From Hyposmocoma kahamanoa (taxonomy: Eukaryota > Arthropoda > Insecta > Lepidoptera > Cosmopterigidae), in assembly GCF_003589595.1 (NCBI RefSeq), contig NW_020654810.1, forward strand, positions 9,677,240-9,741,239: a stretch of DNA of 64,000 nt. Direction: 5' to 3'. The notes beneath the pieces were generated by a model. It was not told the origin of the DNA, made no database searches, and was given only the letters and a program-made list of their open reading frames with translations. Every line of letters begins with the position of its first letter. Positions within the stretch are counted from its first letter, which is position 1. A program made the position numbers and the translations under genes. Below, in pieces: positions 21,001-31,149 of this stretch.

Positions 21001-22238
21001 AATTATGATTATTGTTTATTTATTCATCTGCACCGGTATTACTGCCGTTAGGCTCAACTCACACTGGCGCAGAGTCGAAAACATGACGCATCGCGACGCT
21101 TCGACTCTGCGCCAGTGTGAGTTGAGCATTGAGTATAAAGAAATAGAATTATATTGTATTGTGGAATTGCAATTACTTGTATTGCGTTTTCTATAACAGG
21201 ATTACGATTACGCGTACGATTATTCCGAAATGACGATCAAACCACAAAACGGTACAACACCGAAACCGTTAAACAATTCAAGTACAGCTACTGAGACTGA
21301 TAATAGTACAGCAACCACATTGATTGTAGAGCAGACGAGTTTGCCCATAAAAAGTAACACCTCACAGATCCCGGAAACCACTGAAGTTGCATGGCACCAG
21401 TCGGTAAACGATTCTACAACAACCGTTAAAAGTATAGAACCAGTTACAGTCACGACAGAAACACCAGCTACGATGAATAACAAAAATGATACTACTTCGA
21501 TTGGCACTCACTGCAGGAAAGGCTTTGTGGTGAATAAGAAAGGTGAATGCGAGCTAAAATTACAGGGAGCCGGAAATGCGTAAGTATTAATCATAATTAA
21601 GTAGTAGAATCAGTAGCATAGTATAATAAGACAAGTATGGTAACTCCATATAAATGTAGCAGGGCGGCTTATATGTGTAAACGCACACATTCGCATAATT
21701 TCACATGCACTCATGTTGCATATCGCGGGTTGTCTCAGGCGCCATTCATTATAGAATTGAAGCAGTCTTTTACTCGCCGAAGCGGCGGCGGGAGTTGGCC
21801 CTACCTGCTTTTATTATACTATGTTAGTAGGATATGACGAACTAAGGACGTTGTAGCAGGTTGTACCCTGATAATTATATGCGAAAGCGATACCATATTC
21901 ATGGTACTTGAATAGTAAATACAATATACTTCGTATGTACTTGTATCTACCCTTGAAATTATTACAAGCACTTGTTATATATTTTTAGCAATATAAAATT
22001 TTATTGGTGTTTTAATCATAAAAAAAGCAAGTACTGTTAGCAGATTTAGTACATTATGTTGGTTGATAGCGATAAATCCAAATCGTGATTACAACCAAGA
22101 ATAAAGATAAGATCTGAGCATAATGCAATGCAATTAAACTCTTGACGTGTTTTTTTTTTAAATAGGTTGTTGAAGCTGGTGAAATTATCGCAAAAGCTGA
22201 AGTTAAGAAGAGAAGATCGGAGAAACCAAGGAGTTTAA
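18057..22238 (+). CDS. Secreted mucin-like protein with acidic Tyr tract
   Basis: Three exons joined by hand: 18057-18218, 21200-21579, 22166-22238; phases agree and give 204 residues. I do not recognise the family. Exon 1 encodes a signal peptide (MCAKIILFLCPLLSASANSA) and a short acidic/basic region. Exon 2 opens with DYDYAYDYSE, an acidic tyrosine tract suited to tyrosine sulfation. A Thr/Ser-rich segment follows (about residues 68-160) with several N-glycosylation sequons and likely O-glycosylation. Then comes a small two-cysteine motif, HCRKGFVVNKKGECELKLQ. Exon 3 adds a basic amphipathic tail (LLKLVKLSQKLKLRREDRRN). It is probably extracellular or matrix-associated. The ATG has a good context (ATAAAAATG). 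Intron 1 is about 3 kb and loaded with transposon relics. An ATTAAA about 100 bp downstream may be the poly(A) signal. It converges with malectin. Confidence 0.75.
18535..19703 (-). mobile_element. Decayed pogo-like Tc1/mariner element
   Basis: Ends are inverted repeats (GGGGAAATACGTACAAAATG; the right end read inward begins GCGGAAATACGTTCAAAATG), and TA lies immediately outside both (18533-18534 and 19704-19705). Two further CAAAATGACATA motifs occur near the left end. On the minus strand about 19070-18840 reads as the C-terminus of an insect pogo-type transposase: CPCIHCNNLFSRS, then a CLNCSHWAHASCPD zinc-binding block, broken by stop codons. The 1169-bp relic lies in intron 1 of the mucin-like gene. 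Confidence 0.7.
19810..19972. repeat. Palindromic interspersed repeat B, full copy
   Basis: Arms around TAGGAAATGAAACTATTTTT and TCCGGATTTAAATC face each other. The middle contains CAACCGTGACCATGGGACCT and TTGGTTTGTTTGAAAAAACA. Partial copies are at 37690-37755 and 38345-38472, with a possible scrap at 31130. Probably a non-autonomous DNA transposon. Confidence 0.65.
19973..21050. other. Intron sequence, nothing recognised
   Basis: The rest of intron 1 of the mucin-like gene, between repeat B and the hairpin MITE. AT-rich, no coding signal. Confidence 0.4.
21051..21127. mobile_element. 77-bp hairpin MITE near a splice acceptor
   Basis: A near-perfect palindrome with the same ends as the MITE at 5671-5997 (GGCTCAACTCACACTGGCGC) and almost no loop. 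A TTA precedes it. It ends 72 bp before the exon 2 acceptor of the mucin-like gene, so the transcript could fold here close to the branch-point region. Confidence 0.75.
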
Positions 22239-22958
22239 AATGTAACAAGTTCGACAATTTTGTAACTAAGTATAGTGTAGTTGTTATAATTTTTGTAATA
22301 CCTAATGCAATATGCAATGATGAAAGACTGTCAATTAATTAAAGAATAGTAAGAATATATTTTTAATGTGCTTTCATGTGTCCTGGCCTATAATGTATAA
22401 TGTAAGACACAGAACATTATGGATTGATAGCTTACGAACAGAACATAAGGCATTTATTTAATACTTGTGCAGTTTTTGGAAACAATCATCTCAAAAATTG
22501 TGAACCTTGAGTACTAATAGACTGGGAGTTTATAGAATCTATACTATGTATAAAAGCTTTTAGGTTTCAAGCAGATATAACACATTTGAAGCAAAGTTTT
22601 CCCTAACAACAGTTTCCTCATTATTAAACTAATATACAACCTATAGGTAAGTATAATAAAACTATGTGAATGCAATGCAATGAAATGAAAAATATCCCTA
22701 AACTTTCACTAATTTTATTAACACAAGTGCATCCAAACTACATTTCTTTATGTGCATTTCTGGTAGATAAATCTAATTTAAACTTAGCATCGGCACCATT
22801 GGTTGCTTACAGTTGTTATCTAGATTTGTACTATGATATTGAGCTTTGAAAATCATAGACTGGAAGTCTTAATGAGTTATTTAACTGAAAATTAAAACAA
22901 TTCACAATAAATTACAACTAAACAAAATATGTTCACACAGAAATTCATTCATGAAATA
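22239..22958. other. Intergenic between convergent genes
   Basis: Holds the 3' UTRs of the mucin-like gene (ATTAAA near 22338) and malectin (minus-strand AATAAA near 22714-22719). No other feature seen. Confidence 0.4.
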
Positions 22959-23777
22959 TTAAAGTTTACAGAGGCAGAATAAAAGAGGGACAAAGGCTCC
23001 AATAGTAATAAAAACTGGAATTAAGACAGAACTTTCATCCATAGAGTATGGATCAGGGTGCTTGGGCCCACTTGCTCTTCGTGATTTAGAGGTCTTTTCT
23101 TCAACTTCTTCTTTTATTTCCTCAGTGTCACTATCAGGCCATACTAGTGAAGGTAGCTTAGGAACTTCATCTACAGTCCCTTTCATTACAAGCAGCGCAT
23201 TAATTTTTGGGTTATCCCTATATCCTTTAATAAATTCTACTTTTATTTTACCCCCTCGAATGTCAGATTCCTCCTCATTGTAATACAGTTTACCATTTTT
23301 TATGGTATATGGTATGTACTCATCATGAGCCACTCCACGCCCTACTTTATCATAAATATCTAAGTCAGCTACAATAGTGTGGTCTCCATTCAGAACAACG
23401 TCAAACACTTTCATGTTAGGTGCGTTGAAATAGACTTCACTGAACTTTAGCACCAACACATAATCACCGTCGTTCTTAGCTGGAATGTCGTAGCCAAACG
23501 TACTGTGGTGGTATCGCTCTGTCTGGTACAATATTTCATCTTTAGGATTTACTCTTCCAATGTTAACCAGTTGCTTGCCGTAGTCCGAGGCGGTGCCGAT
23601 TCTTCCATGTAATGGATCTTTTTCATAGTGAATACCGTATATGTCAGTATGAGCAGGTCCACCAGCGTTAATGGCATAAATTATTTCACCTATACCGGTA
23701 GCACTTTTTAACAGAGAAAATAAGTATAAAACTGTAAAAAACAGCAATCGAATCATTGCTGACAAGTCCACTGCCAT
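22959..23777 (-). CDS. Malectin, ER lectin
   Basis: A complete 272-residue malectin in one uninterrupted frame. Malectin is an ER membrane protein that binds diglucosylated high-mannose N-glycans early in glycoprotein quality control, with ribophorin I as partner in vertebrates. The sequence has an N-terminal signal segment (MIRLLFFTVLYLFSLLKSAT), then the malectin domain (about residues 30-205). Its family blocks are visible: YAINAGGPAHTDIYGIHYE, YQTERYHHSTFGYDIP, YVLVLKFSEVYFNAPNMKVF and FDVVLNG. An acidic Glu-rich linker and one C-terminal membrane helix (about 252-270) follow, ending CKL. The length is close to the human 292. The first ATG is used here; the internal MIRLLFF at residue 8 is an equally good start. 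No intron interrupts the frame, which leaves open a retrocopy, but no poly(A) tract or decay is seen. Confidence 0.93.
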   Translation of the reverse strand: MAVDLSAMIRLLFFTVLYLFSLLKSATGIGEIIYAINAGGPAHTDIYGIHYEKDPLHGRIGTASDYGKQLVNIGRVNPKDEILYQTERYHHSTFGYDIPAKNDGDYVLVLKFSEVYFNAPNMKVFDVVLNGDHTIVADLDIYDKVGRGVAHDEYIPYTIKNGKLYYNEEESDIRGGKIKVEFIKGYRDNPKINALLVMKGTVDEVPKLPSLVWPDSDTEEIKEEVEEKTSKSRRASGPKHPDPYSMDESSVLIPVFITIGAFVPLLFCLCKL

Positions 23778-24195
23778 TTAATTTTATGTTATGTTAATTG
23801 CTGGTTTTCAGTTCCAGTTGTGCAAATATCGTTGAAACACTTGAGTTAATAATACATAATCATAATATAAAACATTTACATAAAGTAATATTTCAGTTTT
23901 CGGAATAAAACAGCCGGCAAGCAAGGCCAGGCAACCATCGACGAACGTAAATGATTTAAGGACTGATATTCCAGTAGCATTTAGAGCACTCCAGTCCTAT
24001 CATTGAAAAATAATGAGATAACTATATAACATTCCTTCTGAGTAAGTAGAGACAGCAATATATTTTTGGTTCTTTCATAATTCCACACCCTACTGGAACA
24101 CAACATGACGTGTGACGTGAAACGTCAACTGCTCACGTTCCATTGGTAAGAAATGTTAACATTGGAGTAAAAGCGAGAATCCAGAGTAATAATAG
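23778..24195. other. Upstream of malectin
   Basis: Probable malectin promoter and 5' UTR. No clear core promoter element or repeat recognised. Confidence 0.35.
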
Positions 24196-24222
24196 TTCCT
24201 TTATTTTTTTCCATCCTCTAAG
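24196..24222. mobile_element. Lone terminus of the 8-bp-TSD transposon family
   Basis: TTTTTTTCCATCCTCTAAG is identical to the right end of the elements at 51309-54543. I found no matching left end upstream, so this is a truncated or solo terminus. It lies just downstream of the R1-like LINE's 3' end. Confidence 0.5.
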
Positions 24223-24239
24223 GCTACAGTTGTAGAAGT

Positions 24240-25570
24240 CGTAATGTTTACGAGTCTTTTTTTTCGTGGGCAAATCCTCCTAGGATACATCTCCGCCGCG
24301 GGGGCAGCCTTTTCTGCCGGCTAAAACCCCACGATAGCCTTCTCGAGTGCTCTACTGGGAGGGATCCGGGATCCACTTAGCGCACCGGGACCCCCCCAGC
24401 ACCTAGGAGAAGTTACGTCCTCCCCCTCCCCTCTTCACGACGAAACGGGCCACACCGTCCCGTCGTCCTCCCTCCTCGCGGCTGCCGAACTTACTGGCGA
24501 ACGGAGCCCCCGCTCTGCAGCCTCGAAGGTAAGCCGCCGCCGAGAGGGATCGGCCCTCTTCCTATCGCGCTCGGCGACTTCCTTCGGGAGCATCACCGCT
24601 TCACAGAAGGAGACCACTGCCTCATGGGACTCTTGATCGCTAGCATAGCCGCCTGGCGGAGAGACATCTCGCCAGATCCGGGCAACCATGATGTTCCGTT
24701 CGGAGGCCTATGCGGAGGAGTGCCCCACTCCTCCAGCTTGTGCTGGGCGGAATTCTGGTCCCTCCCACAGTGGTGGCACTGCGTCGTCGACTTGCGTACG
24801 ATCCGATTCAGGTACTCACCGAAGCGTCCGTGCCCGGTGAGTATCTGTGTCAGCCGGAAAGTGGTGACGCACTTCCGCTGGCTCAACCAGCCTTCGAGGT
24901 TGGGCAGGACCGCGCCGACGGCGCGCTGGCGCGAGATACACGGCTGTTCCAGCCTCTCGCGCCACTTCTCGAACGCCTGTCGGCGCTCCTGCCACCGCAC
25001 TTCCGGCGGCGCAGCTTCATCCGACTGGCGGTGGCGCGCGTAAATACGCGCGTACATCTCCGCCAGGATGTCCAGCGGGGGAAACCGCGCCAGGACAGGC
25101 GCCGCGTCGAAGGATACGGTGCGGTATCTTCGTGCGATCCTGATGGCTACGCGGCGTTGCACGCCATTGAGCATGGCTTTGCAGCGCCGGCCGCCTGTCA
25201 GTCGATGTCACCAGACAGGCGCCCCGTATATGGCCACGGATCGCACCACCCCACCGTATAAGCGGCGAACTCCCTCGGAGAGGCCCCCCAGATTGGGCAG
25301 CAACCGGTGCAGTGAACCCCAGCGGCCGTCCAGGATGAGGCCCAGGTACTTTAAGTACTGTCCTACCTGGACGTCAACGTCACCAACGCGAATCGAGTAA
25401 CTGGGTGGGTGGGTCCCTCACTCGCGGGAGTTTGTGGAACCACAGCGCCTCAGTTTTTTGAGGCGCTACCCGTACACCCAGCTCTTCGATTTTTTCGACG
25501 ACGCGAGAAACCCCGAACTCAGCCAGCCGGATCGTCCTCTTGAAGTTCTCTCCTACGACGAGTCTGACTC
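24240..25570 (-). mobile_element. R1-clade LINE, 5'-truncated and frameshifted
   Basis: A GC-rich block that contrasts sharply with its surroundings. On the minus strand it encodes the last part of an R1-type reverse transcriptase ORF: VRVAPQKTEALWFH, QYLKYLGLILDGRWG, AIYGAPVW, a YRTVSFDAAPVLARFPPLDI block, LTQILTGHGRFGEYL, and a CHHCG..HKLEEW zinc motif. After about 24680 the frame shifts, and the terminal SFCEAVMLPKEVAERDRKRA continues in another frame. The sequence starts right after where the YADD catalytic box should be, so the copy cannot be active. Confidence 0.88.
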
Positions 25571-25824
25571 AACTCGAACTCAACTTGGAGACGAGTCTGT
25601 CAAATTACAAATACATGATATTATCTTGGTATCTTAGTAAAGCCCGCTCTGCATTTTATTTCGTAACGTAAGCGGTAGAATATAAATAATAGATTACGTT
25701 AAGTAACATAAAGTAGGAGGTTTAACCTGTCGCCTTAGCGTAGGCTGGAGATTGCTAATGTTGTATTTTTTTTTTCTGTCTGGTTTGTGTTTTATTATTG
25801 CGTGTATTTTTTTTATAATACTAG

Positions 25825-26122
25825 GAGACGGGACGAATAAGTCGTGCGCCTAGTGGTAAGCGACACGCCTATCCATGACAGTTGCAGTGCCACTCAGAGC
25901 TTTAAATCGTAAAGGTCTTATGGGCACTGCTCCTGCGCCCGTCACCCTGCCCTGAGACATAAGTTGACAAGTCCCATTTGCATGTGGTTTCACCAGCACC
26001 CTTGCCCTTCTAAACCGGAATGCAGTAACGCTTACATTTCTGCTTGGCGGCAGAAATAGGTAAGGTGGCGGTACTTCCCTGAACAAACTCTTTCACAAGC
26101 ATCTCTACTGCTGCTAAAACTA
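25825..26122 (+). repeat. Repeat A, near-full copy
   Basis: Reference copy of the commonest repeat in the window, about 290 bp. Blocks in order: GACGGGACGAATAAGTCGTG, AAGCGACACGCCTATCCATG, CTCAGAGCTTTAAATCG, CCGTCACCCTG, AAGTTGACAAGTCCC, TTTCACCAGCACCC, ATTTCTGCTTGGCGGCAGAA, and GGTACTTCCCTGAACAAACT. It has no protein-coding content. The lack of a clear B box leaves SINE or MITE open. Confidence 0.85.
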
Positions 26123-26204
26123 CTATCGAGTAAAGTTATTGTCGAAAAGCATATAGTTAGTGAAATAAACACCAAACTGGGACACGTGTAAGTAGGTAGA
26201 TATC

Positions 26205-27252
26205 ATTTGTCCCTCAAAGTTCGCTGCTTGGTCCACTTTATTTGTTATTTTTATTAGCGACATTAACCTATGCTTGAAGCATGAAAATATTTGCCCATGT
26301 CAAGACACGAGACGAAGCGGTGGCCTTGCAGACTGATTTGGATTGGCTTGAAACGTACTGTCAGGTTAATGATCTGGATCTTAATCCATCAAAGTGTTGT
26401 TTGGTGGCTTTCAGTCGCAAACGCAACTCTGTATCATTTAATTATTCTCTCAACATGGCTCTGAATTACTATTCGACTCGCATATTGATAGTATAGCGAT
26501 TAAGGCCTCTACGTCACTGGGTTTTGTGGTGCGGTGTGCCAAAGATTTTGCACAGGTGAAACTTTAAAATATTTGTCCGCAGCACTTTAGTGTATGTCAG
26601 CCAAATTTGGAATTCACGTTATCACACTCGGGGCTAGAAAATATACAAAAGTTTCTGTGCTATCGTACAAAGGACTGTTACAATTCTGCCAATTATTTCA
26701 ATCTCTGTAAGAATCATCATCTCTTACCACTTGAAATGCCCCGTGATATTAGTGACCTAATGTTTTTAATGAAAATAGCATCAGGTTCAATTGATTGCCC
26801 GGAATTATTATCACAAATATCACTGTAAATCCTTGAGAAATAATCCCCTGTTAAATAGTTCCCTGTAAATCCTTTAGAAATAATTTTCTTTTGGTTCTAC
26901 CCCCGCCTCATACTAATTAGGCGGAATGAGTTTATGTGGCGTGCAAGCAAAAATGTTAACATTCTATGTTCTTCCTTTGATCCGGATCTTTTCAATTCGA
27001 GTGCGACTGATGCGGCGAGGAGAGCACTGAGTGGGCATTTCTTTGATTCGTAGTGCGGCTTGCAACTGCGGCTGTAGTTTTATGGTTTACGTATTAAGTT
27101 ATGTTTATAGCGATAGGTTAGTTAAATTGTGCATTCTTATATTATGTTTCTATTTGTTAGAATCTGTAATTGGCTCCCAGTTGTTACTATTATTATATAA
27201 GTTAGTTTTAAGCTGTTGGTCTTCCTTTAAGATAAATAAATAAATAAATAAA
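26205..27252 (+). mobile_element. 5'-truncated LINE with TAAA tail
   Basis: Starts inside the reverse transcriptase domain (VPQSSLLGPL, then ISDINLCLKH) and continues with KIFAHVKTRDEAVALQTDLDWLE and NDLDLNPSKCCLVAFSRKRN. The YADD catalytic box expected between these blocks is missing through a small deletion with a frameshift near 26275. Later parts (FDSHIDSIAIKASTSLGF, FLCYRTKDCYNSANYFNLC) lie in shifting frames. It ends in a TAAATAAATAAATAAA tail. A second copy of this LINE type is at 57364-58060. Confidence 0.82.
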
Positions 27253-28218
27253 TGATGTTTGGTGTGATTACAATACATATTTATACTACAGTAATGATTC
27301 GCAACTCATGCATCTATGGATTACAGATGTACGTATACGTCTCAGTTCTGATTATGGATCTGGTTGAAGATGTATGTCAGAAGTAAAACTATAACAACAA
27401 ATACTAGTGTATAATTTCTTTTTGTAAACATATTTTTTTATGATTTACGTTATCTAGGTTTTCTGCACTTAACATTTTTTACCAACGACATCTATGTCCT
27501 AACTTTTACTTATACTTTTTAAAATTTTACGATAGAGAACCGTATGAAAAATAGAACTCACTGACATGGATGTTTATCGAGATTATTGTCAGGAACAGGA
27601 GAGCAAAAGAATTCCAGTACATTTTCACTGACAACTTATGTTGTACTGTAACGACCTTTAAAAAGCTGTAATTGAAGACAGAATTGATTAAATTCCCAAT
27701 TTCTTATGCGTTGTAGTTTTTAATTACCATCCATAATGTTTTGATTTGAAATTTCGTTGGTTCTTACTATAATTGATCGTACATCTTTGATGACAACGTA
27801 TGGTCAATTAATCGTTCATTTATCGGTTGGTGCTAGAATTAAATACTACAAGTAAAACATTAATCGTGTGAATATTTGCCGCAGTTTATTTAGTAAACAT
27901 ATACATGTATGTACACTTAACTTTTCTGAATGTTATCAATATTCAGTTGAAAAGAAACTTTCTAATAACAATTTATGTAGAAAATTGTGTGTAGGGAAGA
28001 GTAATGACCTAATTTATCTCATTGAGTTCTTGATGTAACTATGTATACTGCCCGCTTACTTTAGGAGGTAAAACAAATATTTATTAGACCCCTATAAATC
28101 GCGAAAAAGTTATTATCTGGTTGTTTTATACAACGATATTTATGTAATTCTATGCAATTTGAAGTGTTTGATTCTGTATAATAAATTTCTTTGCGTGTAA
28201 TAAAAAGGTGTGTAATAA
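27253..28218. other. Intergenic, nothing recognised
   Basis: AT-rich, no gene or repeat end recognised. The last three bases (TAA, 28216-28218) are the target site of the next MITE. Confidence 0.4.
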
Positions 28219-28606
28219 GGGCTCTTACACATAAACGCAATACGACGTCGCGTCGTGGTATGATGCGGCACCGTTTCACGATGCGAAGTTGTAACGTGGA
28301 AATCTACGACGAGGAACGTAAAAATTCACGACACGAAATCGCAACTTGCCACGACGCACGGCACGACGTCGTATCGTAGAAACTCGCGGTGCACTTCACA
28401 GTGCTGCATTCATTTGTTATTCAATATTCAAAGGTGACAGACGACATTGAAGTTGATTATTTAGTAACCCTAGTCAAGGAGCGTCCAGTACAAAGGGACA
28501 AAACATCAGAAGAATACAAAGTCATCTTTGAATATTGATACGGCACTGTGGAGCACACCGTGAGTATGACGATGCGACGTCGCATCATGTTTATGTGTGA
28601 GAGCCC
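28219..28606. mobile_element. 388-bp MITE with TAA duplication
   Basis: Terminal inverted repeats GGGCTCTTACACATAAACGC and GGGCTCTCACACATAAAC, flanked by TAA on both sides (28216-28218 and 28607-28609). Subterminal ACGACGTCGCGTCGT-type palindromes occur near both ends. The 3-bp TAA duplication suggests a PIF/Harbinger-type non-autonomous element. Confidence 0.8.
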
Positions 28607-28744
28607 TAATACAATGGGATGTAAAAGTGTCCATTGGGCTGAACATTTTTCAGCCACCGACAAAATTTTTAATTGAATAAAATGTTGTCGTCTTTAAATT
28701 ATGGATAAATTTTAATTAAAATTAAAATTAGCAGTTTCATAGCG

Positions 28745-29032
28745 TAGTAGTTCCAGTGCTACTTAAAGCTCAAAATCACAAAGATCTGAAAGGCACTCCT
28801 CCAATTATTATTATTATTACTCCAATTGCGCCCGTCACCTTGAGACTAAATTGCCAATTCCCATGTGCCTGCAATTTTACCACCACACTTATAATACTCT
28901 TCAAAATCGGAACGCAGTAATGCCAACATTACTGCTTGGCCTCAGAAATTGCTAAGATGGCATTACTTCTCTGAACGAAATCTTTGACAAGGCTCAAATC
29001 TTTCTCTGCTGCTACTAAAATCTGGTCTTAAA
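28745..29032 (+). repeat. Repeat A copy
   Basis: Diverged forward copy (CACAAAGATCTGAAAGGCAC, AACGCAGTAATGCCAACATT, TGCTGCTACTAAA), with a short ATT microsatellite inserted near 28807. Confidence 0.8.
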
Positions 29033-29184
29033 CTAAGGAATTCCCTGTCCTAGACTTATGAGTACCATAGCAACGGAATTAACTCCGAAGCTCTACTCAG
29101 TAAGCCAGGAGTAATTCAAAAAAGTTAATTGCCCATACGAATACTGCTGGGAGTATCACCTACCTCTTCATACAGAGCCCACAA

Positions 29185-29425
29185 TAGATATTTCTGCCGC
29201 CAAGTAGTAATGTGAGCATTACTGCGTTCCAGTTTTGAGGGGTAAGTGTGTAGGCACTTGTCAACTTATGTCTCAGGGTTATGGGCACAGTGACAGTGCT
29301 GCTCAGACGTTTGAAATTTGAAGCTCTGAGTGGCACTGTAATTGTTATGGACAGTCGTGTCGCTTACCACCAGACGCACGCATTGTTCGTCATAGTTCGT
29401 CCCTTGGTGTCATAAAAAAGGTAAT
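29185..29425 (-). repeat. Repeat A copy, reverse
   Basis: Reverse-orientation copy (TTTCTGCCGCCAAGTAGTAA, TTGTCAACTTATGTCTCAGG, GTCGTGTCGCTTACCACCAG). Together with 28745-29032 it makes an inverted pair about 150 bp apart. Confidence 0.8.
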
Positions 29426-31149
29426 TTTAGAAGCCGGCACATTACTATTGTGACTAGACATTTTCGTTTGTTAACATTAATGAAAAACAGTTTCCTTCAG
29501 CTCAGTTGTGTGAGTGGTTTTGCGGAGAAGGTACTCCAACAATTGTCGCCGCCTACAGTCGTGTTAAATTCGAATATTAATTAGTTTAACTTGAAATATT
29601 AATTGGTTTATGAAATCAATTGTTTTTGAGTAGCGCAAATTTCTCCTGTTGGAAAGCTATTCACGTAAGTTGAATGAAAGGTACAGGCATTAATTTTCGG
29701 AAATAAGAAATAAAAATGAATTTACGACGTTCATTGAATTACCTTTAAGATATTGAATTTAGAATAAATTGTCGAACAGAATTAAAGACGTTAAGTTTCG
29801 ATCGACTTCGCCGAAGGAAGGGTTCTCGTTACCACAGAGACACATATATTTAGTATGTGCTAATTACGGAGGGAGTTTAATTTGAATTTTTTAAAATATA
29901 CGTTCGTCTTATAAATATACGCTTTACATTCAAATTAATGAACCTAGAACCTCTCGGGAAGTGGTTGATAGTTGTTCCATTATACTTGTTTACTTTAAAT
30001 AAGTATCTTTCGTACCCATTGACTTACAATTACAAGTCAATGTTCGTACCACATTTTTTGAATAAGCAGGCTAATTAAAATACGTAACGTTCCACCATGA
30101 AATTAAATTTATATTTCCAAGAGGCCGCCAGTCGTTTGTCTAGAAAATTTTGTAAAGCATTAAACATGAAAGGTACACCCCAAAACTGGTATTATACTAT
30201 ATATATAGGGTTATATATATATATATCCCTAAGATACACATCATATTTATATAGGGCGTCTCACGACTGTGTCACACGGAGGCGAAGTACCTTAAATACC
30301 GTAGATAGAAAATGTTACTGAAAGAAGACTTCATTTTGATTTTAAAAACAATTCGTTCTCATTCAAAGATTTTTAAATAATCGCTTATCTGAACAGGGAA
30401 TCGAACTTGCCAAATGTGAAAAATACCTCGTCGTAGTTTTACTATATTGATCGAAAGCCTCAATCATAAGGATTGTTGTCTTCTATATAACATAGCATCT
30501 TAAGTAAAAGGAAGACCATGGTATTTAACATTAAATTTGAAATTATTATATATATAAATACTGTGTTTCCGTACTAAATATTATGTTCATAATATCTCAT
30601 ATATTCCTATTGTGTCTTGTGTGATGTTTATGTAATTCTCTTTGCTGTGGGTACATAATAATGAACCTCCGATGAAAGACGTGAGAGGCTCACATATTTC
30701 GGCTATATTTATCCAGTCTTTCAGTCCAAGCAAGTAAGCAGTTGTGCGAATATAAATTACTATTGTTTGGATCATTTGAACAATAGATACATACTCATAT
30801 AATAAAAGTAAGAAGAGCAAGAAGTCAAATAAAAAATCTACGCGTCTATTCAATTAGTAGGTGGTAAGGTAAAGGAACAGGGGCATCTTACAACAGACGC
30901 TTTTGCACAGTCAGTTTCAATGAAAATGTAGTAGGAATTATGTTTATAGTATGGCTTAATTCCGAGCATTCTCGTTCCATTGGCGTTATAAAATAGTGCT
31001 TTTTATTCATATAAATTGATTGTTATTGTTCTCATTGTGATTATAGTAAATTATGATTAGAATTGACACAAAGTAATAAATCTTTAAAAGGTATTTCTGA
31101 GTTTCGTTAGCACATGTATCACTTACAACAATCAACTGTGACCATGGGA
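29426..31149. other. Intergenic, nothing recognised
   Basis: AT-rich. Only short features: a 9-bp-arm palindrome near 30018-30043 (CATTGACTT..AAGTCAATG) and a TA-rich tract near 30200-30230. A scrap resembling repeat B (CAACTGTGACCATGGGAC) lies at 31130-31150. Confidence 0.4.

Noticed and set aside
24624..25261. Two long plus-strand frames (139 and 183 codons)
   Set aside because: Antisense of the GC-rich R1-type reverse transcriptase; high GC lowers stop frequency.
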